28,077 bases of DNA from CAYYYA01 sp964487895 (GCA_964487895.1 CAZASM010000013.1:1-28077), one strand, 5' to 3'. Shown: positions 1 through 7,934, counted from the stretch's first letter. Numbers and translations are program-made. The notes: generated by a model from the sequence alone, not told the origin.

Positions 1-1246
1 TATTGAAATTGATGCCGCCACTCACACTCAGGTTGATAACGTGCGAGAAAATATCATCACTAATGCGCAGGTGCCACCTTACAACGTTCATGGCTATAAA
101 GTATTTATCATCGATGAGGTACATATGTTATCCAAGGCAGCGTTCAACGCCTTGTTGAAAACTATTGAAGAACCACCAGCAAAAATTATTTTTATTTTAG
201 CGACGACAGAAATTCGTAAAGTGCCAGAGACTGTTCGCTCTCGTTGTCAAAGATTTGATTTCAAAAAAATTCCTCAAGCAATTATTATTGAACGTTTGAC
301 AGATTTAGCGACCCGCGAGCAAAAGACTGTACCGGTAGATATTTTAGCAACCATTGCCCGACGCGCTGAGGGCGGTCTACGTGATGCGGAGAGTTTATTG
401 GGTCAGCTGATGAGTCTGACTGAGGAAGCTACTATCACGGCGGAAATTGCCGCCTTGGTTTTACCACGTAACTATTGGTCTGATATTGAAGTAATGTTAG
501 AAAATCTCGTGGTGAAAAATAGTGCAGCTGCCCTGAAACATTTGCATCAGTTATTATATGAAGGTAGTGATCTAGAAGATTTCGCTGGTGACTTGTTAGA
601 ATATATTCGTCAAGTTTTATTAGCGCAAGTATTAGGACCGAGCTTTAGCCCTGATTTGGATGAAGGTAGAATTCAAGCTTTGCGTGGCTTAGCTGAGCGT
701 TTCACACCTCGGGATATTCGTAGATTATTAGATATTGTTTTGATTCGCGCTATTGAAACCAAGACAGCAGTGATACCACAACTGCCGTTAGAACTTGCAA
801 TTATTGAATATTGCCAAGTGGATAGCCTGCCTGTCATGCCTGTGGCGGTTACTGCGGAAACAGTACAACCTGTGGTTGCGGGTATTAAATCTAATATGGC
901 TGCTAATGATACCCTGCCATCAATTAGCCAGTGGCAGCAGATTTTGCAAGCTTCTAAAGGACATAATCACTCCTTATCGGCTTTTTTGAAAGTAGGTCAT
1001 CCTTTAGCTCTGCAGGATGGTAAGATGGTTATTGGTTTTGAGTTTGATTTTCATGCTGAGCGTGTCCGCGAAGCTAAGAATAAAAAGATCGTCCAAGAAG
1101 TGATCAGCCAGGTTCTTGGACATAATGTGGCTATTAGCGCTGAAGTAGACACGGAGTATCGTACTCATCATCAGAGATTCAACGGAGCTCAGGAGAAAGA
1201 AGTGGAGGAAGTACTGGATGTGCTTGGTGGCGGAGAGGTGGTTTAG
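1..1246 (+). CDS. dnaX: DNA polymerase III subunit gamma/tau (5'-truncated by window)
   Basis: Clamp-loader AAA+ ATPase subunit of the replicative polymerase. The reading frame is open from base 2, before the first ATG at 41, and begins with the conserved stretch IEIDAATHT...VRENI, so the true start and the Walker A region lie upstream of the window. Visible motifs are the Walker B block IIDEVHMLSKAAFNALLK (about codons 35-52 of the visible part), the sensor 1/arginine-finger region ATTEIRKVPETVRSRCQRF, and sensor 2 GGLRDAESLLGQ. The rest is the helical collar domain and a short C-terminal region without a long tau extension. The TAG stop at 1244-1246 is followed by heptad repeats and a bidirectional terminator shared with the convergent helicase gene. 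The family assignment is very secure. Confidence 0.97.
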   Translation, partial: IEIDAATHTQVDNVRENIITNAQVPPYNVHGYKVFIIDEVHMLSKAAFNALLKTIEEPPAKIIFILATTEIRKVPETVRSRCQRFDFKKIPQAIIIERLTDLATREQKTVPVDILATIARRAEGGLRDAESLLGQLMSLTEEATITAEIAALVLPRNYWSDIEVMLENLVVKNSAAALKHLHQLLYEGSDLEDFAGDLLEYIRQVLLAQVLGPSFSPDLDEGRIQALRGLAERFTPRDIRRLLDIVLIRAIETKTAVIPQLPLELAIIEYCQVDSLPVMPVAVTAETVQPVVAGIKSNMAANDTLPSISQWQQILQASKGHNHSLSAFLKVGHPLALQDGKMVIGFEFDFHAERVREAKNKKIVQEVISQVLGHNVAISAEVDTEYRTHHQRFNGAQEKEVEEVLDVLGGGEVV

Positions 1247-1281
1247 AAAGTAAAAACTCAAAAGTAAAAACTAAAAATTCA
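1247..1281. repeat. Five degenerate 7-bp tandem repeats after dnaX
   Basis: Immediately after the dnaX stop codon the sequence reads as consecutive heptads AAAGTAA, AAACTCA, AAAGTAA, AAACTAA and AAATTCA. The first and third copies are identical. Similar heptads occur at 10014-10048 and 21873-21893. Confidence 0.7.
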
Positions 1282-1297
1282 GGAAATTATTACTGAC

Positions 1298-1330
1298 AAA
1301 AAAAGACTTGAATTAATCCAAGTCTTTTTT
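1298..1330. terminator. Bidirectional rho-independent terminator between dnaX and the helicase
   Basis: AAAAGACTTG (1301-1310) and its complement in CAAGTCTTTTTT (1319-1330) enclose an 8-nt loop. The arm is A-rich on the left and T-rich on the right, so each strand has a U-tract. It lies between the convergent ends of dnaX (+) and the DEAD-box gene (-). Confidence 0.88.
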
Positions 1331-1344
1331 AGTATGTTTTGCTT

Positions 1345-2598
1345 TTATCTCTCGACGAAGGTTAGCGCCTTACCTTTCTTATCACCGCGTCCAGTACGTC
1401 CGATACGGTGGACATAATCTTCATAGGTAGCAGGCAGATCATAGTTGATAACGTGACTGACGTCCGCGATATCGAGTCCGCGTGCTGCCACATCGGTAGC
1501 AACAAGAATTTGAATCCGGCTGTCTTTGAATAAGCCAAGAGCCTTTTGGCGTTTAGTATGATTTTTATTACCGTGAATAGATTCCGAGCGTAAGCCGCGT
1601 TGAGCTAGAATGTTAGAAAGCTTCTCCACACCATGTTTGGTTCGGCCGAAGATTAATACTTTACTTAATTCTTTTTGCTTCAATAAATCAAATAGAACGT
1701 CAAATTTATTTTCACCAGGGCGGAGGCGGATAACATCTTGGTCAACATTCTTAGCAGTATCACCAGTTTTCACAGAGATGCGTACAGGTTCATGTAAAAA
1801 CTCTTTGATTAAACCTTCAATCACTGGGGTGATAGTAGCAGAGAAAAATAACGTGTGACGGGGAGTGGGCATGCCAGCCATGACAAAGCGCATATCGTGA
1901 ACAAATCCCATATCAAGCATACGGTCTGCTTCGTCTAAGACAATGGTACTGAACTGAGCTAGCTTAATCATATTTCTTTCAATCAAATCTTTCAGACGTC
2001 CTGGAGTACCGATGATGAAGTTATGACTGTAGCGTAAATCATGAATCTGACGTTGAATATTTGCTCCACCAACGCAACAGACAGAGTAGACTTTCATTTT
2101 TGGAGTGAAGCCTTCCAATTCAGAGTTGATTTGAATTGCTAATTCTCTAGTCGGTACGACAATGAGAATCTTTTTATTTCGATCTAGTAAAACTTTATTG
2201 ATCAGTGGTATCAGGAAAGCAGCAGTTTTACCTGTGCCGGTATTAGCAATACCAACAACATCTGAACCTTGCAGGACGTGAGGGATAGCACGATCTTGAA
2301 TAGGTGTCGGAGTAGAGTAACCTTTTTGAGTAATGGCTAGTTTCAAAGCTGGTTCAATCTGAAAGTCCTGAAAAGCATGCTCAGCTTTGAAATGCTCAAC
2401 TTCTTCAGTAATGACTGCTTTATTGATAAAGCGAGTTGGATCAATATAGTCTCCGACTGGGCCTTTGCGACGAGCAGGACCACGTGAGTGGCCGCCACCA
2501 CTAGGACGACCAGAGCCGAAGGAGCGACGGAAATTATTTGGTTTTGCTGGGCCAGATTTTCTGGCACCACGAGAACTAGGTCTGTTTGATGTGTACAT
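1345..2598 (-). CDS. DEAD-box ATP-dependent RNA helicase
   Basis: 417-residue RNA helicase of the RhlE/DeaD-like class, expected to remodel RNA duplexes in ribosome assembly or mRNA turnover. Residues 1-50 are a disordered Arg/Gly/Ser-rich tail. The helicase core follows: Q motif around 79-101, Walker A ANTGTGKT (118-125), PTRELA (149-154), TPGRL (198-202), DEAD (222-225), SAT (253-255), RGLD (373-376) and HRIGRTGR (397-404). The protein stops 13 residues after the last motif, so the basic tail is at the N-terminus and not, as is more common, at the C-terminus. No Shine-Dalgarno is visible before the ATG at 2598. A strong promoter about 140 nt upstream predicts a long 5' leader. Which named subfamily it belongs to cannot be decided by eye. 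Confidence 0.95.
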   Translation of the reverse strand: MYTSNRPSSRGARKSGPAKPNNFRRSFGSGRPSGGGHSRGPARRKGPVGDYIDPTRFINKAVITEEVEHFKAEHAFQDFQIEPALKLAITQKGYSTPTPIQDRAIPHVLQGSDVVGIANTGTGKTAAFLIPLINKVLLDRNKKILIVVPTRELAIQINSELEGFTPKMKVYSVCCVGGANIQRQIHDLRYSHNFIIGTPGRLKDLIERNMIKLAQFSTIVLDEADRMLDMGFVHDMRFVMAGMPTPRHTLFFSATITPVIEGLIKEFLHEPVRISVKTGDTAKNVDQDVIRLRPGENKFDVLFDLLKQKELSKVLIFGRTKHGVEKLSNILAQRGLRSESIHGNKNHTKRQKALGLFKDSRIQILVATDVAARGLDIADVSHVINYDLPATYEDYVHRIGRTGRGDKKGKALTFVER

Positions 2599-2744
2599 GA
2601 AATAAAAAAAATACTTAGAGTATAACTTCTAATCCTGATGGGAGCGATTAGAGCATCTCGTAAGTTTTTAGATATAGCCAGTAAATGGCACTGTTTTGAT
2701 GGAGATCAAACAACGAAAAACGAAGAGATTTGAGTTATGTAGAT

Positions 2745-2773
2745 ACTATAGATTAAAATTTGAATTTTGTCAA
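2745..2773 (-). promoter_or_regulatory. Sigma70-type promoter of the DEAD-box helicase with long leader
   Basis: On the minus strand a perfect -35 TTGACA (2768-2773) is separated by 17 nt from -10 TATAGT (2745-2750). The predicted start near 2738 gives a leader of about 140 nt before the ATG at 2598. The leader includes no ORF of note. Confidence 0.8.
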
Positions 2774-2800
2774 GTCTATGATGCCCTTTGTCTTTTGTTG

Positions 2801-5368
2801 CTATTCTGCTTCATGAAAACGATGAATAAAAAATGTTTTCACTGCAGTTGCTAGGACAAAGTATAGTAGGACAAAGATTCCAAGGTAGAGCCAATAAAGT
2901 GCTGGAAGCTGGACAAACCCTAAAGCTGAAGCAAAGGGCGAGTAGGGCAGCCACGCACCGAGTAACACAATACCGAAGGTCGATAGAGTCAAAGGTAAGC
3001 TAGCTCTGCTCTGGAGGAAAGGAATTTTGTTCGTGCGAATAATGTGAATTATCATTGTTTGGCTAATCAATGATTCTACGAACCAACCGGTTTGAAAGAG
3101 TGCAGGATTGGTCCAGGCATTGAAGACGACCAGCATTAAGAAAAAAGTAGCATAGTCAAACAATGAGCTGACTGGTCCAAGGAAGAAAATATAGCGCGTG
3201 ATATTGCTAATATTCCATTGGCGGGGCTTTGTTAGATAGCTTTCATCGACAGAATCAGTTGGTATAGTGAGTTGTGAAATATCGTAGAGTAAATTATTAG
3301 CAATGATTTGCAGTGGTAGCATAGGTAAGAAAGGGAGGAAGACGCTAGCACCAAGTACGCTGAACATATTACCAAAATTTGAGCTGGCAGTCATACGGAC
3401 ATATTTAATAATATTACCAAAAACTTTACGACCTTCACGGACGCCCTCGGCTAATACTTTGAGATTTTTTTCTAGCAAAATAATATCGGCTGATTCTTTG
3501 GCAATATCCACGCCACTATCGACAGAAATACCAACGTCAGCGGCTCTTAAAGCTGGGGCGTCATTAATACCATCACCGAGGTAGCCAACGACATGTTTCA
3601 ATTTGCGTAAGAGACCAATAATACGTTCTTTATCGGCTGGAGTGAGCTTGGCGAAAACGGTGGTGCTTTCGAGCTTAGGCATTAGTTCTTTATCAGTCAT
3701 AGCTTGAATATCGCTACCGCTGAGAATTTTCGTCGTATCTAATCCGACTTCCGAGCAGACTTTACGTGCTACCAATTCATTGTCTCCTGTGAGAACTTTT
3801 ACATTCACCCCATAAGCACGCAAGTTAGCTAAAGCTTCTGTGGCTGAGGCTTTGGGTGGGTCGAGGAAGGCAAGAAAGCCCATGAGAATAAGTTCAGCCT
3901 CATCTTTGACAGTATAGACAGTTTTACTAGCAGGTAGGTGACGATAGGCCACCGCCATGAGACGGAAACCTTCATTACTCCACTTATCTACCAGTGCCCG
4001 TACCTTTTTACGGTCGGCTGGAGTTAGAGCTTTCTCTCGTCCATTTGATAATACTACTTTAGTTAGCTGTAATACTTCTTCAGTTGCTCCTTTGCAGATT
4101 AATAAATGTTTGTCTTTACTATCAGAAACGATAACGGACAAACGTCGACGAACGAAATCAAAAGGTAGTTCATCAATTTTGTGATAAGTTTTCAGTAATT
4201 GAGCAGATTTTTTCTTATCATGATGCAAGATAGCTTCATCCATGATATTTTGTAACCCCGTTTGGAAACTACTATTGATTGTAGCGTAGTCTAGTACTTG
4301 TTGGCTTTCGTGACCTTGGATATCCATGTGTTGGATTAGTGCGACTTTACCAGCTGTTAAGGTTCCGGTTTTATCAGTGCAGAGAATATCCATAGCACCA
4401 AAATTTTGGATAGAATTGAGACGTTTAATGATCACTTTTTTCTTCGACATATCGAGAGCGCCTTTGGATAGATTGACCGTTACAATCATCGGTAACATTT
4501 CTGGTGTCAGACCGACAGCAATAGCTAAGGCAAAGAAAAAAGCTTCCAGCCAATCACCTTTGCTAAAGCCATTGACCAGAAAAACTAGAGGCACCATGAC
4601 GAAGATCAGACGTAGCATGAGCCAAGTGAATTTACCCAAACCAATGTCGAAGCTACTAATTTCGCGTTTCTTGGTCACTGATTGGGCTAACTGACCGAAG
4701 CGAGTAGCTCCACCAGTCGCTAAGATGATAGCTGTCGCAATGCCACTTTCAATATTTGTACCCATGAAGCACAAATTATTATAGTCAAACTCCTCTTTGG
4801 TTAAGATTTTCAGAGCTTGAGCGTGCTTCTCTGCTGGTAATGATTCGCCTGTTAGCGCTGACTGATTGACGAATAAGTCTCGAGATTCTAGGAGACGGAC
4901 ATCAGCGGGTACAAGATCTCCAGCAGAGAGTTCAATAATATCTCCTGGCACGAGATTTTTCAGCGGAACTTCTTTTTTTTCTTTATCACGGAAAACAGTT
5001 GCGGTGGTTAACACAAGTGCTTTTAGTTTTTGCGCTGCTACATCGGCACGAGACTCTTGGATAAAACGCAAAAAAATGCTGAGACAAAGCATGACAAAGA
5101 TTAAAACGGCTGCCTTATAGTCACCAGAAATGTAGGCCAGTACGCCGAGTCCTAAAAGTAATAAACTTAACGGGTCTCGAAAATTATCATATAAACGGTG
5201 ATACCAAGCAACAGTTTTTTCAGTAACAATTTCGTTCGGACCGTGTTGTTGTAATCTTTGTTCTGCTTCATAACGTGTCAAACCCTTCAATCGTGAATTG
5301 AATTGCTCCAAGATAGACTCGGGAGTTGCTCGGGCAAAAGCGGGGATGTCATAGGGGACATGAGCCAT
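2801..5368 (-). CDS. mgtA: Magnesium-importing P-type ATPase (MgtA-like, P3B)
   Basis: 855-residue inner-membrane ATPase that imports Mg2+; enterobacterial MgtA is about 900 residues. Visible elements in order: N-terminal cytosolic helix, TM1-2 (about 66-102), actuator domain with TGES (173-176), TM3-4 with the MgtA-type GLTPEMLPMIV (286-296), IQNFGAMDILCTDKTGTLT (320-338) with phosphorylated Asp332, KGATEE (426-431) in the nucleotide domain, TGDN (527-530), GDGINDAP (598-605), and six C-terminal helices with NNLLYDISQ. The LTPEMLPMIV and QNFGAMDILC blocks distinguish MgtA/MgtB from Ca2+ and Na+ pumps. No Shine-Dalgarno precedes the ATG. An extended -10 promoter overlapping a large inverted repeat lies just upstream. 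No long mgtA-type riboswitch leader fits, because the predicted leader is only about 24 nt. Confidence 0.95.
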   Translation of the reverse strand: MAHVPYDIPAFARATPESILEQFNSRLKGLTRYEAEQRLQQHGPNEIVTEKTVAWYHRLYDNFRDPLSLLLLGLGVLAYISGDYKAAVLIFVMLCLSIFLRFIQESRADVAAQKLKALVLTTATVFRDKEKKEVPLKNLVPGDIIELSAGDLVPADVRLLESRDLFVNQSALTGESLPAEKHAQALKILTKEEFDYNNLCFMGTNIESGIATAIILATGGATRFGQLAQSVTKKREISSFDIGLGKFTWLMLRLIFVMVPLVFLVNGFSKGDWLEAFFFALAIAVGLTPEMLPMIVTVNLSKGALDMSKKKVIIKRLNSIQNFGAMDILCTDKTGTLTAGKVALIQHMDIQGHESQQVLDYATINSSFQTGLQNIMDEAILHHDKKKSAQLLKTYHKIDELPFDFVRRRLSVIVSDSKDKHLLICKGATEEVLQLTKVVLSNGREKALTPADRKKVRALVDKWSNEGFRLMAVAYRHLPASKTVYTVKDEAELILMGFLAFLDPPKASATEALANLRAYGVNVKVLTGDNELVARKVCSEVGLDTTKILSGSDIQAMTDKELMPKLESTTVFAKLTPADKERIIGLLRKLKHVVGYLGDGINDAPALRAADVGISVDSGVDIAKESADIILLEKNLKVLAEGVREGRKVFGNIIKYVRMTASSNFGNMFSVLGASVFLPFLPMLPLQIIANNLLYDISQLTIPTDSVDESYLTKPRQWNISNITRYIFFLGPVSSLFDYATFFLMLVVFNAWTNPALFQTGWFVESLISQTMIIHIIRTNKIPFLQSRASLPLTLSTFGIVLLGAWLPYSPFASALGFVQLPALYWLYLGIFVLLYFVLATAVKTFFIHRFHEAE

Positions 5369-5393
5369 AGAGAGTAAAGATAAGACGTTATAA

Positions 5394-5429
5394 TAGTAAG
5401 TATAGCATAATTAGCGCTAATACTTACTA
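5394..5429 (-). promoter_or_regulatory. mgtA promoter overlapped by a large inverted repeat (putative operator)
   Basis: On the minus strand TATACT (5399-5404) is preceded by TGC, an extended -10. There is no good -35. The arms TAGTAAGTATAGC (5394-5406) and GCTAATACTTACTA (5416-5429) are complementary with one bulged base. The -10 lies inside one arm, the expected place for a repressor operator. The regulator is unknown. Confidence 0.55.
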
Positions 5430-5460
5430 GCCTTACTCGTCATATTGGTTTTATTCTAAA

Positions 5461-5497
5461 CAAAAATACAGCCCAGATACTCCAGGCTGTATTTGTT
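5461..5497 (-). terminator. Rho-independent terminator of the small exported protein gene
   Basis: AAATACAGCC (5464-5473) and GGCTGTATTT (5485-5494) form a 10-bp stem with an 11-nt loop. On the minus strand it is followed by TTGTTT. It ends 6 nt after the stop codon at 5503. Confidence 0.82.
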
Positions 5498-5502
5498 AAT
5501 AA

Positions 5503-5925
5503 TTAGAAGCCGAAACCTCGATGAAAACCTTTACCCATGGGCAGCTTGGCACTTTGCGTGCTAAGGAATTTTAGTCGTTGATCTGCTTGAGTCTGAGTGA
5601 TGACGCCTTGTGTGACTAAACTTTGAATCCTTGTTTTCATTTCTTCTTGGCGTGCTGTGTGCATTTTCGTTCGAAGTTGGTCCTCGGTCAGACCTTTGTC
5701 TTTAGCGATATCAGCAATGCTTTTGCCTTCGGACCAATACGCCTTAGCCTCATCTATAGTAATACCAAATAGCGTGGCTTGCTGTTCAAACATTTTTTGT
5801 TGCTGTGTAGCTTGCTCTTGAGGCGTTCCTGTCATAAACATGCCATGTGCCGAAGCCATGTTGGCTGCGAGGATGCCTAAGCCCAGAGCTGGAACCAGAG
5901 CATACGCTAGTAAGCGTCTTTTCAT
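5503..5925 (-). CDS. Small exported helical protein, DUF2680-like
   Basis: 140 residues. Residues 1-26 form a signal peptide (KRR, hydrophobic stretch, cleavage after ASA). The mature part is helical and polar, with two short modules: FGITIDEAKAYWSEGKSIADIAKDKGL, then a second module around VTQGVITQTQADQRL. These resemble the degenerate tandem modules of DUF2680/YckD-type exported proteins. The C-terminus is glycine- and aromatic-rich (GKGFHRGFGF). The function is not known. It has its own terminator and lies upstream of mgtA on the same strand, but the intervening terminator argues against cotranscription. No Shine-Dalgarno is seen before the ATG at 5925. The gene call is secure; the family call is tentative. 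Confidence 0.8.
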   Translation of the reverse strand: MKRRLLAYALVPALGLGILAANMASAHGMFMTGTPQEQATQQQKMFEQQATLFGITIDEAKAYWSEGKSIADIAKDKGLTEDQLRTKMHTARQEEMKTRIQSLVTQGVITQTQADQRLKFLSTQSAKLPMGKGFHRGFGF

Positions 5926-5962
5926 AAGGTATAGTTGTTTAATGATAAGTAGAGGTATGTAC

Positions 5963-5980
5963 CGATGAAGCTAATCATCG
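5963..5980. repeat. Short inverted repeat upstream of the exported protein gene
   Basis: CGATGA (5963-5968) and TCATCG (5975-5980) with a 6-nt loop lie about 40 nt upstream of the start codon at 5925. This could be an operator or a leader hairpin. Nothing else coding is visible in 5926-6158. Confidence 0.35.
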
Positions 5981-6033
5981 AGCCGTGCACTGGCATATTC
6001 TAATACAGCTCAACAGAATAATTATTTCATAAT

Positions 6034-6060
6034 AAAAAAATCTCACACCTAATGTGAGAT
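6034..6060 (-). terminator. Rho-independent terminator of the sigma/anti-sigma operon
   Basis: ATCTCACA (6040-6047) and TGTGAGAT (6053-6060) form an 8-bp stem with a 5-nt loop. On the minus strand the stem is followed by seven U (6034-6040). It is the canonical terminator for transcripts coming from 7461 through 6159. Confidence 0.88.
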
Positions 6061-6078
6061 GAGCAGCAAGGGAGAATA

Positions 6079-6125
6079 GGTCAGAGCTTGATTATACCCT
6101 CTTATTATAATCAAGTACTCTGACC
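6079..6125. repeat. Long near-perfect hairpin between the sigma operon and its terminator
   Basis: Arms 6079-6096 (GGTCAGAGCTTGATTATA) and 6106-6125 are complementary over 18 bp. There is a 2-nt bulge (TA at 6116-6117) and a 9-nt loop. It has no U-tract. It lies 33 nt after the stop codon of the membrane protein gene and just before the canonical terminator. Confidence 0.7.
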
Positions 6126-6158
6126 ATATTAATATTACAAAGTTATTTTACAATTATT

Positions 6159-6899
6159 TCATTGTCGCGGTGGCATCATTGCTCGCGGCTGGAAACGTCC
6201 GAATTCACTATTCCATGGTCTGATACCAGCAGCGTTAATTACCTGGTCGTCTTCATTGCCTAGTACTACAACGACATCACCTTCATGCCAGAACCAGCCG
6301 TCAGGTTTAGCAGTTTGGTCGCTCACAATAATTGTAAAAGTCTCAGATTGACGGGTGACAAGGTAAAAGCCTTTGTCGTGTATAGAGGCTACAATTCCAG
6401 GATAGATATTTCGTACTCGATGACGATCATAATCGCGATAAAAAGGACCAGCAAGAGGCAACTTTTCTGCTTGAGCAAATTCGAATAATTGCTCGTGTAA
6501 GCGGAAGCGAGTTACAACCATACTACCGAGAATGGCAACAACGAAGACCCCTATCAGTGAGTACACGAGTGGCTTGCGATAGGCAAAAGCGTAATGGTGA
6601 ACCAATAGTTCCAATAAAATCAGCGTTAGCAAACAAGTTCCAATCAGAATCCAAGGTAGAGCAAAGATTAACGGTATAATTCCCTGCAGACCAAAGGCTG
6701 GTAATTCTGCTGATCCATTTAGTTCTGTCACGAAGACAATTAAGCTGATTGTGTAGAGCAGTGTTAATGTTAGCAACACTGTACCGCTGGCAAGGAGGAT
6801 TGTACGCACAATAAAATAGGAGTGCGGACGCATTTTCGTTTCGCCAGCAGTGATTTGTTGGAGAATCTGATCTTTGAGTGATAATTGTTCCTCTGACAT
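6159..6899 (-). CDS. Three-helix membrane protein, probable anti-sigma partner of the ECF sigma factor
   Basis: 246 residues from the ATG at 6899. This start is chosen because it lies 4 nt after the sigma factor stop; the longer frame would overlap the sigma gene. A short cytosolic N-terminus (SLKDQILQQITAGETKMRPHSYF) precedes transmembrane helices at about 33-57, 72-103 and 111-129. An extracytoplasmic domain of about 115 residues follows, apparently beta-rich, with a Pro/Arg-rich end. The arrangement (sigma gene, then a membrane protein with a small cytosolic N-terminus and an external domain) is the classic ECF anti-sigma layout. No zinc-binding HxxxCxxC motif is present, so it would not be a ZAS-type anti-sigma factor. 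The function is inferred mainly from context. Confidence 0.8.
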   Translation of the reverse strand: MSEEQLSLKDQILQQITAGETKMRPHSYFIVRTILLASGTVLLTLTLLYTISLIVFVTELNGSAELPAFGLQGIIPLIFALPWILIGTCLLTLILLELLVHHYAFAYRKPLVYSLIGVFVVAILGSMVVTRFRLHEQLFEFAQAEKLPLAGPFYRDYDRHRVRNIYPGIVASIHDKGFYLVTRQSETFTIIVSDQTAKPDGWFWHEGDVVVVLGNEDDQVINAAGIRPWNSEFGRFQPRAMMPPRQ

Positions 6900-6903
6900 G
6901 ATA

Positions 6904-7461
6904 TTATACTTTACTTGCTTGATGGATTTTTTGTAGAGCATCTTTAGCTCGTTTGATTCTGACACCGACTGTTGAAGTTGGTAGGTGGAGAATATCGGCT
7001 ATTTCTTGGTAACTGAGTTCCTCTAGATAATACAGTATAAGTGGTTCTCGATATTTCGCTTCTAATTGATCCAAGTAATGTTCAACCGTATTTTTTATTT
7101 CTTCTTCTTGCAGTGGGCCATCGGCCGTTTCTTTCGATACGGGATGCGGGAAAAGGGTGTCTGGGTCGAAGAAGGGCAAAGCTTCTTTACTTTTCTTTTT
7201 GATAGCATTGATAAACTCATTATGGGCGATGCGATAAATCCAAGGAGAGAAACGCTTGTCAGTTTTAAAACTTTTGATATTAACGAAAGTTTTAATCATC
7301 ACTTCTTGTACTAGATCATCAATATCTTCAGTTTGGTAGAGAAACTTGTGAGCATACCGCTTCATCTTAGCCTCATATCGTTCTACCAAAAGACCAAACA
7401 GCTCAGTCTGTCCTTGTTGTACATGTTTGGCAATTTGTTCATCGGTCAATGTTAGAGGCAT
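6904..7461 (-). CDS. ECF-type RNA polymerase sigma factor
   Basis: 185 residues, the usual size for a group 4 sigma factor with only regions 2 and 4. Region 2 spans about 20-90, with the core-binding block TEDIDDLVQEVMIKTFVNI and the -10 recognition block FSPWIYRIAHNEFINAIKK. Region 4 spans about 122-176, with the helix-turn-helix ELSYQEIADILHLPTSTVGVRIKRAKDAL. It is cotranscribed with the membrane protein starting at 6899, 4 nt downstream, its likely regulator. A putative -10 ends only a few bases before the ATG, and a short palindrome lies in the spacer. The substrate promoters are unknown. Confidence 0.94.
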   Translation of the reverse strand: MPLTLTDEQIAKHVQQGQTELFGLLVERYEAKMKRYAHKFLYQTEDIDDLVQEVMIKTFVNIKSFKTDKRFSPWIYRIAHNEFINAIKKKSKEALPFFDPDTLFPHPVSKETADGPLQEEEIKNTVEHYLDQLEAKYREPLILYYLEELSYQEIADILHLPTSTVGVRIKRAKDALQKIHQASKV

Positions 7462-7468
7462 TGTTCTA

Positions 7469-7493
7469 ACTATATAGTACAGCCAAAATGGCT
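7469..7493 (-). promoter_or_regulatory. Putative sigma-gene promoter with AGCCA...TGGCT palindrome
   Basis: On the minus strand TATAGT (7469-7474) ends 7 nt before the ATG at 7461, so the transcript would be leaderless or nearly so. AGCCA (7481-7485) and TGGCT (7489-7493) form a palindrome at the spacer position. No clear -35 is present, so the promoter call is weak. Confidence 0.35.
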
Positions 7494-7886
7494 AAATATT
7501 TCAATATCTTTAGTTAGAGTAGCTGTTACCTTGAATTTAAACAAATCGACCCCGCCAGCCAGAGGCTGACGAGGTCTGAGAGAGAGTATTGGTTTGTGAT
7601 GACCAGGATGATCATCACAAGTATGAGTTTGCAAGATTTCTAGTAGTGTGATGACACAGTCGGGTTTGACACTTCGGGTGTTCTTGATCTGAAATTCCCA
7701 CAAGAGACTGATGATTCTGCGTATCTCTTGTGACGCTTCTGCATTACAGGGTACACAGTGAACGCTTTCGAAATCAAACCCAGCATCGTCAGACCTGATG
7801 AGGCGCCGAAAGAGGATGAAACCGACTGGTCGTTCTGTCCAGACAGCGAACAGCATACTAGCTAGGATAATAAGCAGTAGTATCAT
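7470..7886 (-). CDS. Hypothetical membrane-anchored protein (3' end uncertain)
   Basis: 138 codons from an ATG at 7886, preceded at suitable distance by GGAGA and a TTGACA promoter. Residues 1-18 are hydrophobic (MILLLIILASMLFAVW), followed by a basic segment, so it would be a single-pass or signal-anchored protein. The remainder has a HCVPC motif near residues 43-47 and a Cys/His cluster THTCDDHPGHH near 87-97, which could bind metal. I do not recognise a family. The last 35 codons run through a rho-independent terminator (7548-7576) and up to the sigma promoter, which is unusual. Either the real product ends earlier through a frameshift or sequence error, or the ORF overlaps its own terminator. 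The presence of a gene is likely; the exact C-terminus is not. Confidence 0.5.
   Translation of the reverse strand: MILLLIILASMLFAVWTERPVGFILFRRLIRSDDAGFDFESVHCVPCNAEASQEIRRIISLLWEFQIKNTRSVKPDCVITLLEILQTHTCDDHPGHHKPILSLRPRQPLAGGVDLFKFKVTATLTKDIEIFSHFGCTI
7548..7576 (-). terminator. Rho-independent terminator lying inside the 138-codon ORF
   Basis: The arms 7548-7560 and 7564-7576 pair over 13 bp around a 3-nt loop when read as minus-strand RNA, with two G-U wobbles. The same positions are A-C mismatches on the plus strand. This asymmetry shows selection for folding of the minus-strand transcript. It is followed by GATTTGTTT. Confidence 0.75.
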
Positions 7887-7934
7887 GATCCGTCTCCAGT
7901 TGGAGTAATACGCAAAGAGCTATCTGTTGGCACA

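Noticed and set aside
4326..4694. 122-codon plus-strand ORF opposite mgtA
   Set aside because: Exactly antisense to conserved MgtA codons, no promoter or initiation site; a shadow.
5369..5460. Mg2+ riboswitch leader upstream of mgtA
   Set aside because: The gap between genes is too short and the likely transcription start is about 24 nt from the ATG.
6900..6965. Longer N-terminus for the membrane anti-sigma candidate
   Set aside because: It would overlap the sigma gene by 62 nt and start in region 4; the ATG 4 nt after the stop is more natural.
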